Shown here piece by piece: positions 1 through 10,697 of a stretch of DNA of 64,000 bases (position 1 is its first letter; each line of letters begins with the position of its first letter). Location of the stretch: NCBI GenBank assembly GCA_001304875.1, contig BBZO01000018.1:1-64000 (forward strand), written 5' to 3'. The notes under the pieces were generated by a model. The model made no database searches and had not been told where the DNA came from. It worked only from the letters and a program-made list of their open reading frames with translations. The DNA is from Clostridia bacterium UC5.1-2E3. GTDB taxonomy: Bacteria > Bacillota > Clostridia > Lachnospirales > Lachnospiraceae. Position numbers and translations under genes: made by a program.

Positions 1-3000
1 ACGCTCCCGCGGGTCGGCAGCGGCGCAAAGGGCGGCAAGGGCACAAAGCGCGACAACAGGGATTTCAAGAAAACCGGCTACAAGCGCTCCGACAACCCGG
101 ACGTGCTCTATGGGCGTGATTTCGACGACGAGCCTATTTCCATCGACCGGATCGAGGGCGAGATGGGGGAGGTGGTGATCCGCGGAAAGATTCTGACCAA
201 CGAGAGCCGGGAGCTGAGAAGCGGCAAGACCATCGTCATCTTCAACGTCAGCGATTTCACAGACACCATCACGGTGAAGATTTTCGCCCGCGAGGAGAAT
301 TTAGAGGATCTGAAGGCGGCCACCCAGGCCGGGACATTTATTAAGCTGAAGGGCGTCACCACCATCGACCGCTTCGACGGGGAGCTGACCATCGGCTCCG
401 TGGCGGGCATCAAAAAGAGCGAGAATTTCCAGAGCAGTCGCTCCGACCACAGCCCGGTCAAGCGGGTGGAGCTCCACTGCCACACGAAGATGAGCGATAT
501 GGACGGCGTGTCCGAGGTGAAGGACATCGTAAAACGGGCCAAGGCCTGGGGGATGCCGGCCATCGCGGTCACCGACCATGGCTGCGTCCAGGCCTTCCCC
601 GACGCCAACCACGCGCTGGACAAGGGGGACACGTTCAAGATCATCTACGGCGTGGAGGGCTATCTGGTGGATGATATGAAGGAGCTGGTGGAAAATTCCC
701 AAAACCAGAGCCTGGGAGGAAATTTCGTGGTGTTCGACATCGAGACCACGGGATTTTCCCCGATGAAAAACCACATCATCGAGATCGGAGCCGTCCGCGT
801 GGAGGACGGGAAGATCACTGAGAAATTCAGCACCTTCGTGAACCCTGACGAGCCCATCCCGTTCCAGATCGAACAGCTGACGGGAATTAACGACGGCATG
901 GTGCTGGATGCGCCGATGATCGATGCGGTGCTGCCGGAATTTTTAAAATTCTGCGAGGGCGCCGTCATGGTGGCCCACAACGCCTCCTTCGATATGAGCT
1001 TTATCAGGCACAACGCGAAGCTTCTGGGATACGACTTCGATCCCACGGTGTTAGACACCGTGACCATGGCGCGGGTGCTTCTGCCGAATCTGAACCGTTA
1101 TAAGCTGGACACGGTGGCCAAGGCGCTGAATATTTCGCTGGAGAACCACCACCGGGCCGTGGACGACGCGGGGGCCACGGCGGAGATCTTCGCGGCGTTT
1201 GTGAAAATGCTTAAGGACCGGGATATCCACACGCTGGACGAGTTAAACGCTTTAAGCAAAATGGGGCCGGACATGATCAAAAAGCTTCCCACCTACCATA
1301 TCATCATCCTGGCGAAGAATGATCTGGGGCGGGTGAACCTGTATCGTCTGGTGTCCGATTCCCACATCAAATACTTCCAGCGGCGGCCCAGGATTCCAAA
1401 GAGTCTCCTGAGCCAGTACCGGGAGGGGCTGATCATCGGCTCCGCCTGCGAGGCCGGAGAGCTCTACCAGGCGCTGCTTCGCGGCAGCAGCGAGGCGGAT
1501 ATCAACCGCATTGTGGAGTTTTACGACTATCTGGAGATCCAGCCTCTGGGGAACAACGAGTTCATGCTCCGGGATGAGAAGAGCACGGTGAAGTCCAGAG
1601 AGGATCTGATCGATTTAAATAAAAGAATCGTCGAGCTGGGAGACCGTTTTGGAAAACCAGTCTGCGCCACCTGCGATGTCCATTTCCTGGATCCGGAAGA
1701 CGAGATCTACCGGCGCATCATAATGGCCGGGCAGGGCTTTAAGGACAGCGACGACCAGGCGCCGCTCTACCTCCGGACCACGGAGGAGATGCTGGAGGAA
1801 TTTGAGTATCTGGGCAGCGACCGGGCCGAGGAGGTGGTGATCACCAATACCAGGAAGATCGCCGACATGTGCGAGAAAATCTCCCCGGTGCGGCCGGACA
1901 AGTGCCCGCCGGTGATCGAAAATTCCGACGAGACGCTTAGGAGCATCTGCTACAACAGGGCCCACGAGATGTACGGCGACAATCTGCCCCAGATCGTGGT
2001 GGAGCGGCTGGAGCGGGAGTTAAACTCCATCATCTCCAACGGCTTCGCGGTGATGTATATTATCGCCCAGAAGCTGGTGTGGAAGTCCAACGAGGACGGC
2101 TATCTGGTGGGCTCCCGTGGTTCCGTCGGCTCCTCCTTCGTGGCCACCATGTCGGGAATCACGGAGGTAAATCCCTTGAGCCCCCACTATTACTGTGCCA
2201 AATGTCATTACTACGATTTCGATTCCGAGGAGGTAAAGGCATTTTCGGGAATGGCGGGCTGCGACATGCCGGACAAGGTGTGCCCGGTCTGCGGTGCGCC
2301 GCTTAAAAAGGACGGATTTGATATTCCGTTCGAGACCTTCCTGGGATTTAAGGGCGACAAGGAGCCGGATATCGACTTAAATTTCTCCGGCGAGTACCAG
2401 AGCCGGGCCCACGATTACACCGAGGTTATTTTCGGAAAAGGGCAGACCTACCGGGCGGGAACCATCGGCACCCTGGCGGACAAGACCGCCTTCGGCTTCG
2501 TGAAAAACTACTACGAGGAGCGGGGAACCAGAAAACGGCGCTGCGAGATCGACCGCATCGTACAGGGCTGCGTGGGCGTGCGGCGGACCACGGGCCAGCA
2601 CCCGGGCGGAATCATCGTCCTGCCCCACGGCGAGGAGATCTACTCCTTCACGCCGGTGCAGCGGCCGGCCAACGATATGACCACCAAGACCATAACCACC
2701 CACTTTGACTATCACTCCATCGACCACAACCTCTTGAAGCTGGATATTCTGGGACACGATGATCCGACCATGATCCGCATGCTCCAGGACTTAACCGGGC
2801 TGGATCCGGTCAAGGACATCCCGCTGGACAGCAAAGAGGTCATGAGCCTGTTCCAGAGCACGGAGGCCCTGGGCATCACGCCGGACGACATCGGCGGCTG
2901 TCAGCTGGGGGCTCTGGGCGTTCCCGAGTTCGGCACGGACTTCGCCATGCAGATGCTCATGGACACGAAGCCTAAGTATTTCTCCGACCTGGTTCGCATC

Positions 3001-3797
3001 GCCGGACTGGCCCACGGCACCGACGTGTGGCTGGGCAATGCCCAGACGCTGATCCAGGAAGGAAAGGCGACCATTCAGACCGCCATCTGTACCCGTGACG
3101 ACATCATGATCTATCTGATTCAGCGGGGCCTGGAGGAGGGCCTGGCCTTCACGATCATGGAGAGCGTGCGTAAAGGAAAGGGATTGAAGCCGAGTGGGAG
3201 GAGGAGATGACGAAGCATGATGTGCCCGACTGGTATATCTGGTCCTGCAAGAAGATCAAATACATGTTCCCGAAGGCCCACGCGGCGGCCTACGTGATGA
3301 TGGCCTGGCGCATCGCCTACTGTAAGGTGTTCTACCCGCTGGCCTACTACGCCGCGTTTTTCAGCATCCGCGCCAGCGGCTTCAGCTATGAGCTCATGTG
3401 CCAGGGGCGGGGACAAGCTGGAATTTTATCTGGCAGATTACAAAAAACGGCTGGATTCGCTCTCGAAGAAGGAGCAGGACACGCTGAGGGATATGCGCAT
3501 TGTGCAGGAGATGTACGCCAGGGGCTACGAGTTCGTACCCATCGATATCTTCCGGGCCAGCGCGAGAAATTTCCAGATCATCGACGGGAAGCTGATGCCG
3601 TCCCTTAACAGCATCGACGGACTGGGAGAGAAGGCGGCGGACGCATCGTGGACGCGGCGGCGGAAGGCCCGTTCCTCTCAAAGGAGGACTTCCGCAACCG
3701 GACGAAGGTCAGCAAGACCATCTGCGACTTGATGAGCGATTTAAACATCCTGGGAAATCTGCCGGAATCCAATCAGCTCTCGCTGTTTGACTTATAG
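1..3797 (+). CDS. polC: DNA polymerase III PolC, 5' truncated by window
   Basis: Replicative DNA polymerase III alpha subunit of Gram-positive type. The frame is open from base 1, so the N-terminus lies outside; about 1265 residues are visible. In order: OB-fold (about residues 50-140), PHP domain starting [11 protein letters not shown], an inserted DEDD proofreading exonuclease starting [13 protein letters not shown], a zinc-binding CAKC...CPVC segment, and the polymerase palm with the acidic motif [13 protein letters not shown]. The reading frame breaks near 3192 (one G missing), 3411 (one base extra) and 3642 (one C missing); correcting these gives an uninterrupted C-terminus ending NQLSLFDL. 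The breaks are most likely sequence errors because the gene is essential. It converges on the next gene, overlapping its end by 25 bp. Confidence 0.97.
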
Positions 3798-4567
3798 GGC
3801 GTCAGCGTGATGAAGGAGAGCTCCGGCGGATTGTTGAACCGGCGGGCGAAATTATTGCCGAGACCGCGGCTGACCACCAGATGGCGGCCTGCGGTCTCGA
3901 AGTGTCCTCCGTCGTAGACGGGGAAAAAGGTGACCGCCGGGGACAGCAGGCCCCCGAATACCGGGAGCTTCACGATGCCGCCGTGGATGTGGCCGGAGAG
4001 CGTTAAATCCGCGCCCCATCCGGCGCAGACGGGAAACCGCTGCGGGTTGTGGTAGAGAAGCAGCGTGAACGGCCGCTCCGGGCAGGGCCCCAGCGCCTTT
4101 GTGAGATCTGATTCCGTGAGCTGAAGATGAAACAGCTGCTCGGTCAGAATGCTTTTGTAGGAGGAGAGGGGAGTCGTCAGCCCGTAAATGGCCATATTCT
4201 GGCCGCGCACGGAGAGATACTGGCGGCGGTTGTCCAACACCGACACGCCGGTGCTGTCGATGTCCCGAAGGAGCCTGGGAAAGCGCACCTTTCCCAGGGC
4301 CTGCTCGTGGTTTCCAGGGATATAGTAGGAGAGGTAGCCCCGCGCCAGCTCCCGGCAGAGCGAAAGAAACGGCTCCGTATCCGCAGTGCGGCTGTCCACC
4401 ATGTCTCCCGTCATCGCCACGATGTCGGGATTTTCTGAGCGGATGGCCCGCAGGATAGCCCCGGCCGTCGGGGACTGGGAAAAGCCGTGGAGGTCGGAGA
4501 GATGGGCGATGGTGACCGGTGCGGTCAGCTTTCTGGTCTGAATCGTGTATTTCTGCGTGCGGAGCAT
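3773..4567 (-). CDS. calcineurin-like metallophosphoesterase
   Basis: Predicted metal-dependent phosphoesterase of the YkuE-like group. The five signature blocks are visible: SDLHG (D25, H27), GDMVD (about 54-58), GNHE (85-88), a single H in the middle region and GHIHGG near the C-terminus, which together form the two-metal site. The start at 4567 is chosen because GGAAAGGA lies just upstream; an in-frame ATG 18 bases earlier (4585) is possible but has a poorer ribosome site. A hydrophobic signal is not evident, so it is probably cytosolic. The gene is intact with no frame break. Substrate is unknown; family members include UDP-sugar and lipid-sugar pyrophosphatases as well as nucleases. Confidence 0.85.
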   Translation of the reverse strand: MLRTQKYTIQTRKLTAPVTIAHLSDLHGFSQSPTAGAILRAIRSENPDIVAMTGDMVDSRTADTEPFLSLCRELARGYLSYYIPGNHEQALGKVRFPRLLRDIDSTGVSVLDNRRQYLSVRGQNMAIYGLTTPLSSYKSILTEQLFHLQLTESDLTKALGPCPERPFTLLLYHNPQRFPVCAGWGADLTLSGHIHGGIVKLPVFGGLLSPAVTFFPVYDGGHFETAGRHLVVSRGLGNNFARRFNNPPELSFITLTPYKSNSES

Positions 4568-4649
4568 GGCTCTTTTCCTTTCCATGAACTGAATTACATT
4601 CCATTATATATTTATATGTGCGCACAGGCAAGAGGAGGTTTGCTATTTT

Positions 4650-5848
4650 ATGAAATATGATTTCGAAACCGTCATGGACCGGACGGGGAGCGGATCTGCC
4701 AAGTGGAACCTGATGCGGGCGATGGCGCCCGGCGTTCCGGCGGGCATCGTGCCGCTGTCAGTGGCCGATATGGAGTTTAAGAACCCGCCGGAGATCATAG
4801 AGGGACTGAAAGCGTACCTGGATCACGCTGTCCTGGGCTATGCCGCGCCCACTCATTCTTTTTACGAGGCAGTGCTTAGCTGGACGAAGCGTCGGTACGG
4901 CTGGGAGACGAAAAAGGAGTGGCTTATCACCACTCCGGGAGTCATCAATGGGTTCTTCCACGGCGTCCGGGCGTTCACGGAGCCGGGGGACGGGGTGATT
5001 CTTTTAACGCCCTCCTACCCGCCGTTTTTCCGCGCGGCGAACGATACCGGGCGGACGCTGGTGCGCTGCCCGCTTGTCTATAAAAATGGAGCTTACTCCA
5101 TCGACTTTGCCCTCCTTGAGCGGCTGGCTGCCGGGGAGAAGAATAAGCTTCTGATTCTCTCCAATCCCCACAACCCGGTGGGGAGGGTGTGGACGCGGGA
5201 GGAGCTTTTGCGCCTGGGAGAAATCTGCCTGGCGAACGGCGTGTTCGTCATCTCCGACGAGATCCACTGCGATCTCATCATGCCGGGGAATACATTTACC
5301 TCCTTCGCTTCCATATCGCCGGAATTTGAGAAGTATTCCATGACCTGCATCGCGCCCAGCAAGACCTTCAATCTGGCGGGAATGCAGGCCAGCTGCATAT
5401 TTGTGCCCGACGAAAAGCGGCGGGAGAGGTATTTAAAGGCCATGGCGGGTATTCACCAGGAGAACCGTTTAAACGCTCTGGCCTATAAGAGCACGGAGAT
5501 CGCCTACACCCGGTGCGATGAGTGGCTCTCGCAGCTCATCGGCGTGATCGACGAAAACCGACGGGCCTTAAGACCTTTATGGGAGAGCGCTGCCCGAAAG
5601 TGGGCGTCGTCGAGCTGCAGGGCACCTACCTGCAGTGGATCGATGTCCATGCCTTCGGTATGGATCCGGAGGAACAGGAGAGAATAATGACGAGGGAGGG
5701 GTATCTTTTCCTCGACGAGGGCTCCATGTTCGGCCCGGAGGGCGACGGCTTTGAGCGCATCAACCTGGCCTGCCCGAAACCGGTGCTCATGGATGCGCTG
5801 AAGCGTTTTGAGAAATTATATCAGAAATATGTGAAGGAAAGCTCTTGA
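4650..5848 (+). CDS. MalY/PatB-type PLP C-S lyase
   Basis: Fold-type I aminotransferase-like enzyme of the MalY/PatB subgroup, which usually performs cystathionine or cysteine-S-conjugate beta-elimination. Visible features: N-terminal MKYDFETVMDRTGSGSAKW typical of the subgroup, substrate-loop PLSVADMEFKNPPEI, SNPHNPVGRVW with the PLP-contacting Asn, ISDEIHCDL with the Asp that binds the pyridine ring, and SPSKTFNLAGMQ with the Schiff-base lysine. AAGAGGAGG precedes the ATG. One A is missing near 5574 (TTAAAG read as TTAAG), splitting it; restored length 399 residues, normal for the family. It is followed at once by the copper-operon promoter. Exact substrate (cystathionine, cysteine or another thioether) cannot be told from sequence. 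Confidence 0.9.
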
Positions 5849-5897
5849 CAAGATACCCTGTATAGGTATATGATACATACATACCCATACAGGGTAT
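5845..5897 (+). promoter_or_regulatory. copper operon promoter with two CsoR-like operators
   Basis: A consensus promoter TTGACA (5845-5850), 18 bp, TATGAT (5869-5874) precedes copA and begins within the last codons of the upstream gene. Two 17-bp pseudo-palindromes of CsoR-operator type are seen: ATACCCTGTATAGGTAT (5853-5869) fills the spacer between -35 and -10, and ATACCCATACAGGGTAT (5881-5897) covers the expected transcription start. Both have the ATACCC...GGTAT arms of known CsoR sites. Because csoR lies in the operon, copper-relieved autorepression is the likely circuit. Confidence 0.85.
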
Positions 5898-5922
5898 TTA
5901 TCGTGTGAAAGGAGCGAGACGG

Positions 5923-8233
5923 ATGACGACAGAACTTTACAATATAGACGGCATGTCCTGCGCCGCCTGCAGCAGCGCGGTGGAGCGGGTGACCAGGAAG
6001 CTGCCGGGCGTGCAGTCCAGCGACGTGAATCTGACCACGGCGAAAATGACCATCACCTACGACGAGGCGCAGGTGACGCCGGAGCAGATCATGGAGAAGG
6101 TGAAGAAGGCCGGTTTTCCGCCACCCTGGTCCCGAAGGAGAAGGACCGGATGGAGGACGAGGAGGAGATGTTTTTAAAGCAGGAGGAGAATTTAAAGGAG
6201 GCAAAGCACCGGCTGATCATGGCCATCGTGTTCGCGGTTCCGCTTCTCTACATCTCCATGGGACACATGGTGCCGTTTCCCATGCCGGTTCCGGCGGTCA
6301 TCGACATGCACCAGAATCCGGTGAATTTTGCGCTGATCCAGCTGATTCTCACACTGCCGGTGCTCTACGCGGGGCGGAAATTCTATATCGTGGGCCTGCG
6401 GGCGCTGTTCAAGGGCAATCCCAACATGGATTCTCTGGTGGCCATCGGAACGGGCAGCGCATTTTTCTACAGTCTTATCATGACCATCGGCGCGCCGGCG
6501 CATCCGGAGAACGCCCATCAGCTCTACTATGAATCCGCCGCCGTGGTGGTGACGCTGGTGATGCTGGGAAAATATATGGAGAGCCGCAGCAAAGGAAAGA
6601 CCTCCGAGGCCATCCGGAAGCTCATGGAGCTGGCTCCGGACACTGCGGTTGTTCTGGAGGACGGTGCGGAACGGGAGGTTGAGACCGGGCTGGTGAGGAA
6701 GGGCCAGCACATTCTCGTGAAGCCCGGCAGCCGCATCCCGCTGGACGCGGTGATCGTGAAGGGCGCCACCACCGTGGATGAGTCCATGCTGACGGGAGAG
6801 AGTATTCCCGTGGAGAAGGGGGTGGGCGACACGCTCATCGGCGGCAGTATGAACTACAACGGCGCCGTGGAGGCCGAGGTGCTTCACGTGGGCAGCGATA
6901 CCACGCTGGCGAAGATCGTGAAGATGATGGAGGATGCCCAGGGAAAGAAGGCGCCCATCTCCAAGCTGGCGGACCGGGTGGCCGGGTATTTCGTGCCCAC
7001 GGTCATGTGCATCGCCGTGGTGGCTGCGCTTCTGTGGCTGGTGGTGGGAGGCAAGGAGATTTCTTTCGTGCTGACCATTTTCGTGGCCGTGCTGGTCATC
7101 GCGTGCCCCTGTGCGCTGGGACTGGCGACGCCCACCGCCATCATGGTGGGAACCGGCGTCAGCGCGAAGCACGGCATTCTGATTAAGAGCGGCGAGGCCC
7201 TGGAGATCGGACACAAGGTCGATGCCGTGGTGCTCGACAAGACCGGAACCGTCACCGAGGGAAAGCCGAAGGTGACGGATGTGATTCCGTTCGGCGATAT
7301 GGATGAGAATACGCTTCTTAAGCTGGCGGGGTCCTGTGAGAAGATGTCGGAGCATCCCCTTGGCGAGGCCATCGTGGAGGGCGCCGGGGAGCGCGGAATC
7401 GATCTCAGTACGCCGGAGGAGTTTGAGAGCATCACCGGCGAGGGAATCCGGGCGAAGCTGGACGGAAAAGAGATCTGGATCGGAAACCGGCGGATGCTGG
7501 AGCGGCTGTCCGGAGGCGCGATCGCGGAAGGTGCTGACCGCATGGCTGCCGGAAATGTGGCCGCGGGCGGCGCATCTGCGGCGGAACTCCGCCGACAGGC
7601 GGAGGAGTTTGCCGGCCAGGGAAAGACGCCCATGTTCCTGGCGGCGGACGGAGAGATCAAGGGCATCATCTGTGTGCTGACACCATCAAGCCCACCAGCG
7701 TCGAGGCCGTGGACCGCATCAAGAGCCTGGGCATCCAGGTTTACATGCTGACCGGCGACAACAAAAAGACCGCGGAGTACATCGGCGGCCAGGCCCACAT
7801 CGACCACGTCATCGCCGAGGTTCTCCCCGGAGATAAGGCAAATGTAGTTGCGGACTTGCAGAAACAGGGAAAAGTCGTTATGATGGTAGGAGACGGCGTC
7901 AACGATGCGCCTGCGCTGGTGCAGGCGGACGTGGGAACGGCCATCGGCTCCGGCAGCGACATCGCGCTGGAGTCCGGCGATATGGTTCTCATGAAGTCCG
8001 ATCTGATGGACGTGTACCGGGCCATCCGTCTGAGCCGCGGAACCATCCGGAATATAAAAGAGAACCTGTTCTGGGCATTTTTCTACAACTCACTGGGCAT
8101 TCCGGTGGCGGCGGGCGTTCTGTACCTGTTCGGCGGGCCGCTCTTAAACCCCATGCTGGGCGGGTTTGCCATGTCCCTAAGCTCCGTGTGCGTGGTCAGC
8201 AACGCGCTGCGGCTCAGAACCATTAAACTTTAG
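5923..8233 (+). CDS. copA: copper-exporting P1B-type ATPase
   Basis: Cu(I)-exporting P-type ATPase in the inner membrane. One N-terminal heavy-metal domain with GMSCAAC (C13, C16), then paired membrane helices, the transmembrane CPC motif in VIACPCALGLATP, phosphorylation motif DKTGT, the SEHPLGEAI nucleotide-domain HP motif, TGDNKKTA and GDGVNDAPAL. ATG at 5923 is chosen because AAAGGAG sits at 5908-5914. Frame breaks near 6118 (T run short by one) and 7677 (GG read as G) are repaired to give 770 residues, close to single-HMA CopA proteins. First gene of an operon with csoR and a copper chaperone behind two CsoR-like operators, which supports copper rather than zinc or cadmium as substrate. 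Confidence 0.95.
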
Positions 8234-8263
8234 TATTATTATAGAAGGAGACGTGACACTGCG

Positions 8264-8578
8264 ATGGAGAACGAGAATAAGACCTGCTGCACGGCAGAGA
8301 GACACAAGCACCGCACCCCCGAGGAGGAGCGCAGGCTCATATCCCGCTTAAACCGCATCGAGGGACAGATCCGCGGCATACGGGCCATGGTGGAGGATGA
8401 GCGCTACTGCGTGGATATTCTGACCCAGGTCTCCGCGGTGTCCGCCGCCTTAAACGCGTTCAGCCGGGAGCTTCTGGCGGAACACATAAAGACCTGCGTG
8501 GTCAACGACATTGAGGCGGGCAACGCCGGGGAGTCGGTGGATGAGCTGTGCAAGGTGATTCAGAAGCTGTTAAAATAA
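8264..8578 (+). CDS. csoR: CsoR-type copper-sensing repressor
   Basis: Small all-helical metalloregulator of the CsoR/RcnR (DUF156) family, 104 residues. The Cu(I) ligand set C-H-C is present as C49 (ERYC), H74 and C78 (EHIKTC), with the 25- and 4-residue spacing known from CsoR. The preceding RLISRLNRIEGQIRGI helix is the family DNA/tetramer signature. An additional CC pair and HKH near the N-terminus may help capture metal. It sits 30 bp after copA and is the obvious partner for the two ATACCC...GGTAT sites in front of copA: apo-protein binds and represses, Cu(I) releases. Intact in this sequence. Confidence 0.93.
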   Translation: MENENKTCCTAERHKHRTPEEERRLISRLNRIEGQIRGIRAMVEDERYCVDILTQVSAVSAALNAFSRELLAEHIKTCVVNDIEAGNAGESVDELCKVIQKLLK

Positions 8579-8608
8579 TTTCATATATAAAACAGGAGGA
8601 AGAGAACC

Positions 8609-8803
8609 ATGAAAACATTTAAGTGCGAGGAAATGATGTGCAATCACTGCGTGTCCCGGATCGACACAGCCTTAAACGAGGCGAAGATCGATCACAAGGT
8701 GGACTTAGAGACCAAGACCGTGACCATCGAGGGCTGCGAGAACTGCGCGGCCAAGGCGGTGGAGATTCTGGACGATCTGGGCTTCAGCGCCGTGGAAGTG
8801 TAG
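8609..8803 (+). CDS. copZ: HMA-domain copper chaperone (CopZ-like)
   Basis: A 64-residue single heavy-metal-associated domain with the metal-binding MMCNHC motif near the N-terminus and the alternating beta-alpha-beta-beta-alpha-beta pattern. A second CENC pair at residues about 43-46 is unusual and could bind metal or form a disulfide. Likely a cytosolic Cu(I) carrier delivering to CopA. It follows csoR by 30 bp with a good AGGAGG site and closes the operon; a GC-rich hairpin follows. Confidence 0.88.
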   Translation: MKTFKCEEMMCNHCVSRIDTALNEAKIDHKVDLETKTVTIEGCENCAAKAVEILDDLGFSAVEV

Positions 8804-8841
8804 GAAAGAAGAGGCGGCGGGGGCGCCGGATGGCGGCGCGT

Positions 8842-8874
8842 CCCCGCCCGTTTTCGGGGCGGAAAATGTTTTTT
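8842..8874 (+). terminator. probable terminator of copper operon
   Basis: CCGCCC (8844-8849) pairs with GGGCGG (8857-8862) around a short loop, followed six bases later by TTTTTT (8869-8874). The gap between stem and T run makes this a weaker than standard intrinsic terminator. Confidence 0.55.
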
Positions 8875-8906
8875 CAAAATTTTTCCAAAAAAAATGAAAA
8901 TTCTTA

Positions 8907-8935
8907 TTGACATTTTCCCATATCCGTATTATACT
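8907..8935 (+). promoter_or_regulatory. promoter of tRNA cluster
   Basis: TTGACA (8907-8912), 17 bp spacer, TATACT (8930-8935), with the first tRNA beginning 12 bases after the -10 hexamer. A near-consensus housekeeping promoter, as expected for stable RNA. Confidence 0.8.
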
Positions 8936-8946
8936 ACCAAAGGTAT

Positions 8947-9020
8947 CGAGGCGTGGCTCAGTTTGGTAGAGCGCTGCGTTCGGGACGCAGAGGTCGCAAG
9001 TTCGAATCTTGTCGCCTCGA
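8947..9020 (+). tRNA. tRNA-Pro (anticodon CGG)
   Basis: Cloverleaf with acceptor CGAGGCG/CGCCTCG, anticodon arm CTGCG-TTCGGGA-CGCAG giving anticodon CGG (reads CCG), T arm GCAAG-TTCGAAT-CTTGT and discriminator A. The 3' CCA is not encoded. 74 nt. Confidence 0.95.
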
Positions 9021-9027
9021 TTCATCC

Positions 9028-9099
9028 GGCCTATTGGTCAAGCGGTCAAGACGCCGCCCTCTCACGGCGGAAACCCGGGTTCGATTCCCGGATAGGTCA
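9028..9099 (+). tRNA. tRNA-Glu (anticodon CTC)
   Basis: Acceptor GGCCTAT/ATAGGTC, anticodon arm CCGCC-CTCTCAC-GGCGG giving anticodon CTC (reads GAG), T arm with GGTTCGATTCC, discriminator A. No encoded CCA. Only 7 bases separate it from the preceding tRNA. 72 nt. Confidence 0.94.
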
Positions 9100-9146
9100 G
9101 CGGAATATGCTTTGGATTCAGTTCCAGAGCATTTTTCTTTAAAAAC

Positions 9147-9219
<73 letters not shown>

Positions 9220-9224
9220 TCTTT

Positions 9225-9255
9225 GGGATCATCAGTCAGTTGATGGTCCCTTTTT
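9225..9255 (+). terminator. terminator of tRNA cluster
   Basis: GGGATCATCA (9225-9234) pairs with TGATGGTCCC (9241-9250; one T-G pair), followed by TTTTT. It ends the tRNA transcript five bases after tRNA-Thr. Confidence 0.85.
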
Positions 9256-9297
9256 GTTACACAGATGGCATGTCAGAAGGAAAGGAAGCGTGTGGGC

Positions 9298-10651
9298 ATG
9301 TGGGGAAAGAATAAGAAAAAGACAGAGACCGATCTGACGGAAGGTTCCATCGTCAGAGGACTGGCGGCTTTCGTGTGGCCGCTGTTTTTAGGGCAGCTTC
9401 TGCAGCAGCTCTACAACATGGCGGACGCCTGGGTGGTGGGGAATTTCGCCGACAACGACGCCTTCGCGGCGGTGAGCCTGTCCGCCAACATGACGTTTCT
9501 CATCATCGGATTCTTCAACGGCATCGCCCTGGGCGGCGGCGTGGTGATTTCCCGGTATTACGGGCAGAAAAACAAGTGGAAGACCCGGCGGGCCATCCAC
9601 ACCAATTTCATGTTCGGAATCGCGGCCTCGGTGCTCTCCACCATCGTGGGGCTTCTGCTGGTGCCGCAGATTCTTCACTGGTTAAAGACCCCGGAGAGCG
9701 TGATGCCGGACGCCTGGTGTATTTCAGAATTTATTTCGCCGGTGTGTCCACGGTCATTATGTATAATATCTGCATGGCCATCATGCGCTCGCTGGGCGAC
9801 AGCCTTCACCCGCTCTATTATCTGATCATTTCGTCGGTGACCAACGTGGTGCTGGATCTGCTCTTTGTCGCGGTCTTTGACTGGGGCGTGGCCGGCGCGG
9901 CGGTCGCCACGGTTATCGCCCAGGCTTAAGCGCCGTGCTCTGCATCATCCGCATGTGCAGGGCGGAGGACGAGATGCGGCTGGAACTCAGGCGGTTCCAT
10001 TTTCACCCCAACGTCCTGCGCCAGATCCTGGCCCAGGGCCTGCCGTCGGGCATCCAGAGCTCCGTCATAAGCGTCGGCAACCTGGTCGTGCAGGCCAACA
10101 TCAACTCCTTCGGAGCCTACGCCATCTCCGGCCACGGGGCCTACGCCAAGATCGAGGGGCTGGTGTTCCTCCCGATCATGAGCATTTCCCTGGCTCTTCC
10201 CACCTTCGTGAGCCAGAACCTGGGCGCGCAGAAGTACGACCGGGTGAAGAAGGGGGCCGCCGCCGGCATTCTCTCGGGCATGGCCCTGGCGGAGCTGACG
10301 GGCATTCTGCTGTTTTTCGTGGTGCGCTATGCGCTGCGGCTGTTTGTGGACAGCGACGAGGCCATCTACTATGGAAATCTCCACGGCCAGACCGTGGCCC
10401 TGTTTTTCTTCCTGCTGGCATTTTCCCACTGCGCGGCGGGCGTACTCAGAGGGTATGGGAAATCCGTGATTCCCATGGTGACCATGCTGGCCTTCTGGTG
10501 CGGTACAAGGATCGTCTATGTGACGACGGCGCTCAAAGTGTGGCCCGTGTTTCAGACCATTTCCTGGGCATATCCTCTGACCTGGTTTCTGAGCTCGGCG
10601 GTGCTGCTTGTATGTATGCTTCGGACGCTGCAAAGCCGGGTGGCGGAGTAA
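9298..10651 (+). CDS. MATE family efflux transporter
   Basis: Multidrug/toxin extrusion (MATE) cation antiporter, about 451 residues once two missing G bases near 9713 and 9925 are restored. The N-terminal TEGSIVRGLAAFVWPLFLGQ and QQLYNMADAWVVGNF pattern is typical of the DinF/NorM-like clostridial MATE group, and some twelve hydrophobic helices are readable, with the internal repeat beginning at FHPNVLRQILAQGLPSGIQSS. ATG 9298 is chosen over ATG 9265 because GGAAAGGA lies 9 bases upstream. It stands alone between a terminator and a convergent lysR gene. Substrate unknown; family members export cationic drugs or secondary metabolites using sodium or proton gradients. Confidence 0.92.
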
Positions 10652-10697
10652 GAATGTAAGGTACAGATTCTTTCGCGGGAGAATTGAATGCGGGCGC

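Noticed and set aside
3190-3650. Programmed frameshifting or inteins in polC
   Set aside because: Breaks lack slippery heptamers with structures, no intein sequence is inserted, and the same kind of break recurs in nearly all genes, so error is simpler.
6192-7355. Long open frame (387 codons) antisense to copA
   Set aside because: His/Arg/Gly-rich translation typical of the complement of a GC-rich gene; copA itself has all P-type ATPase motifs.
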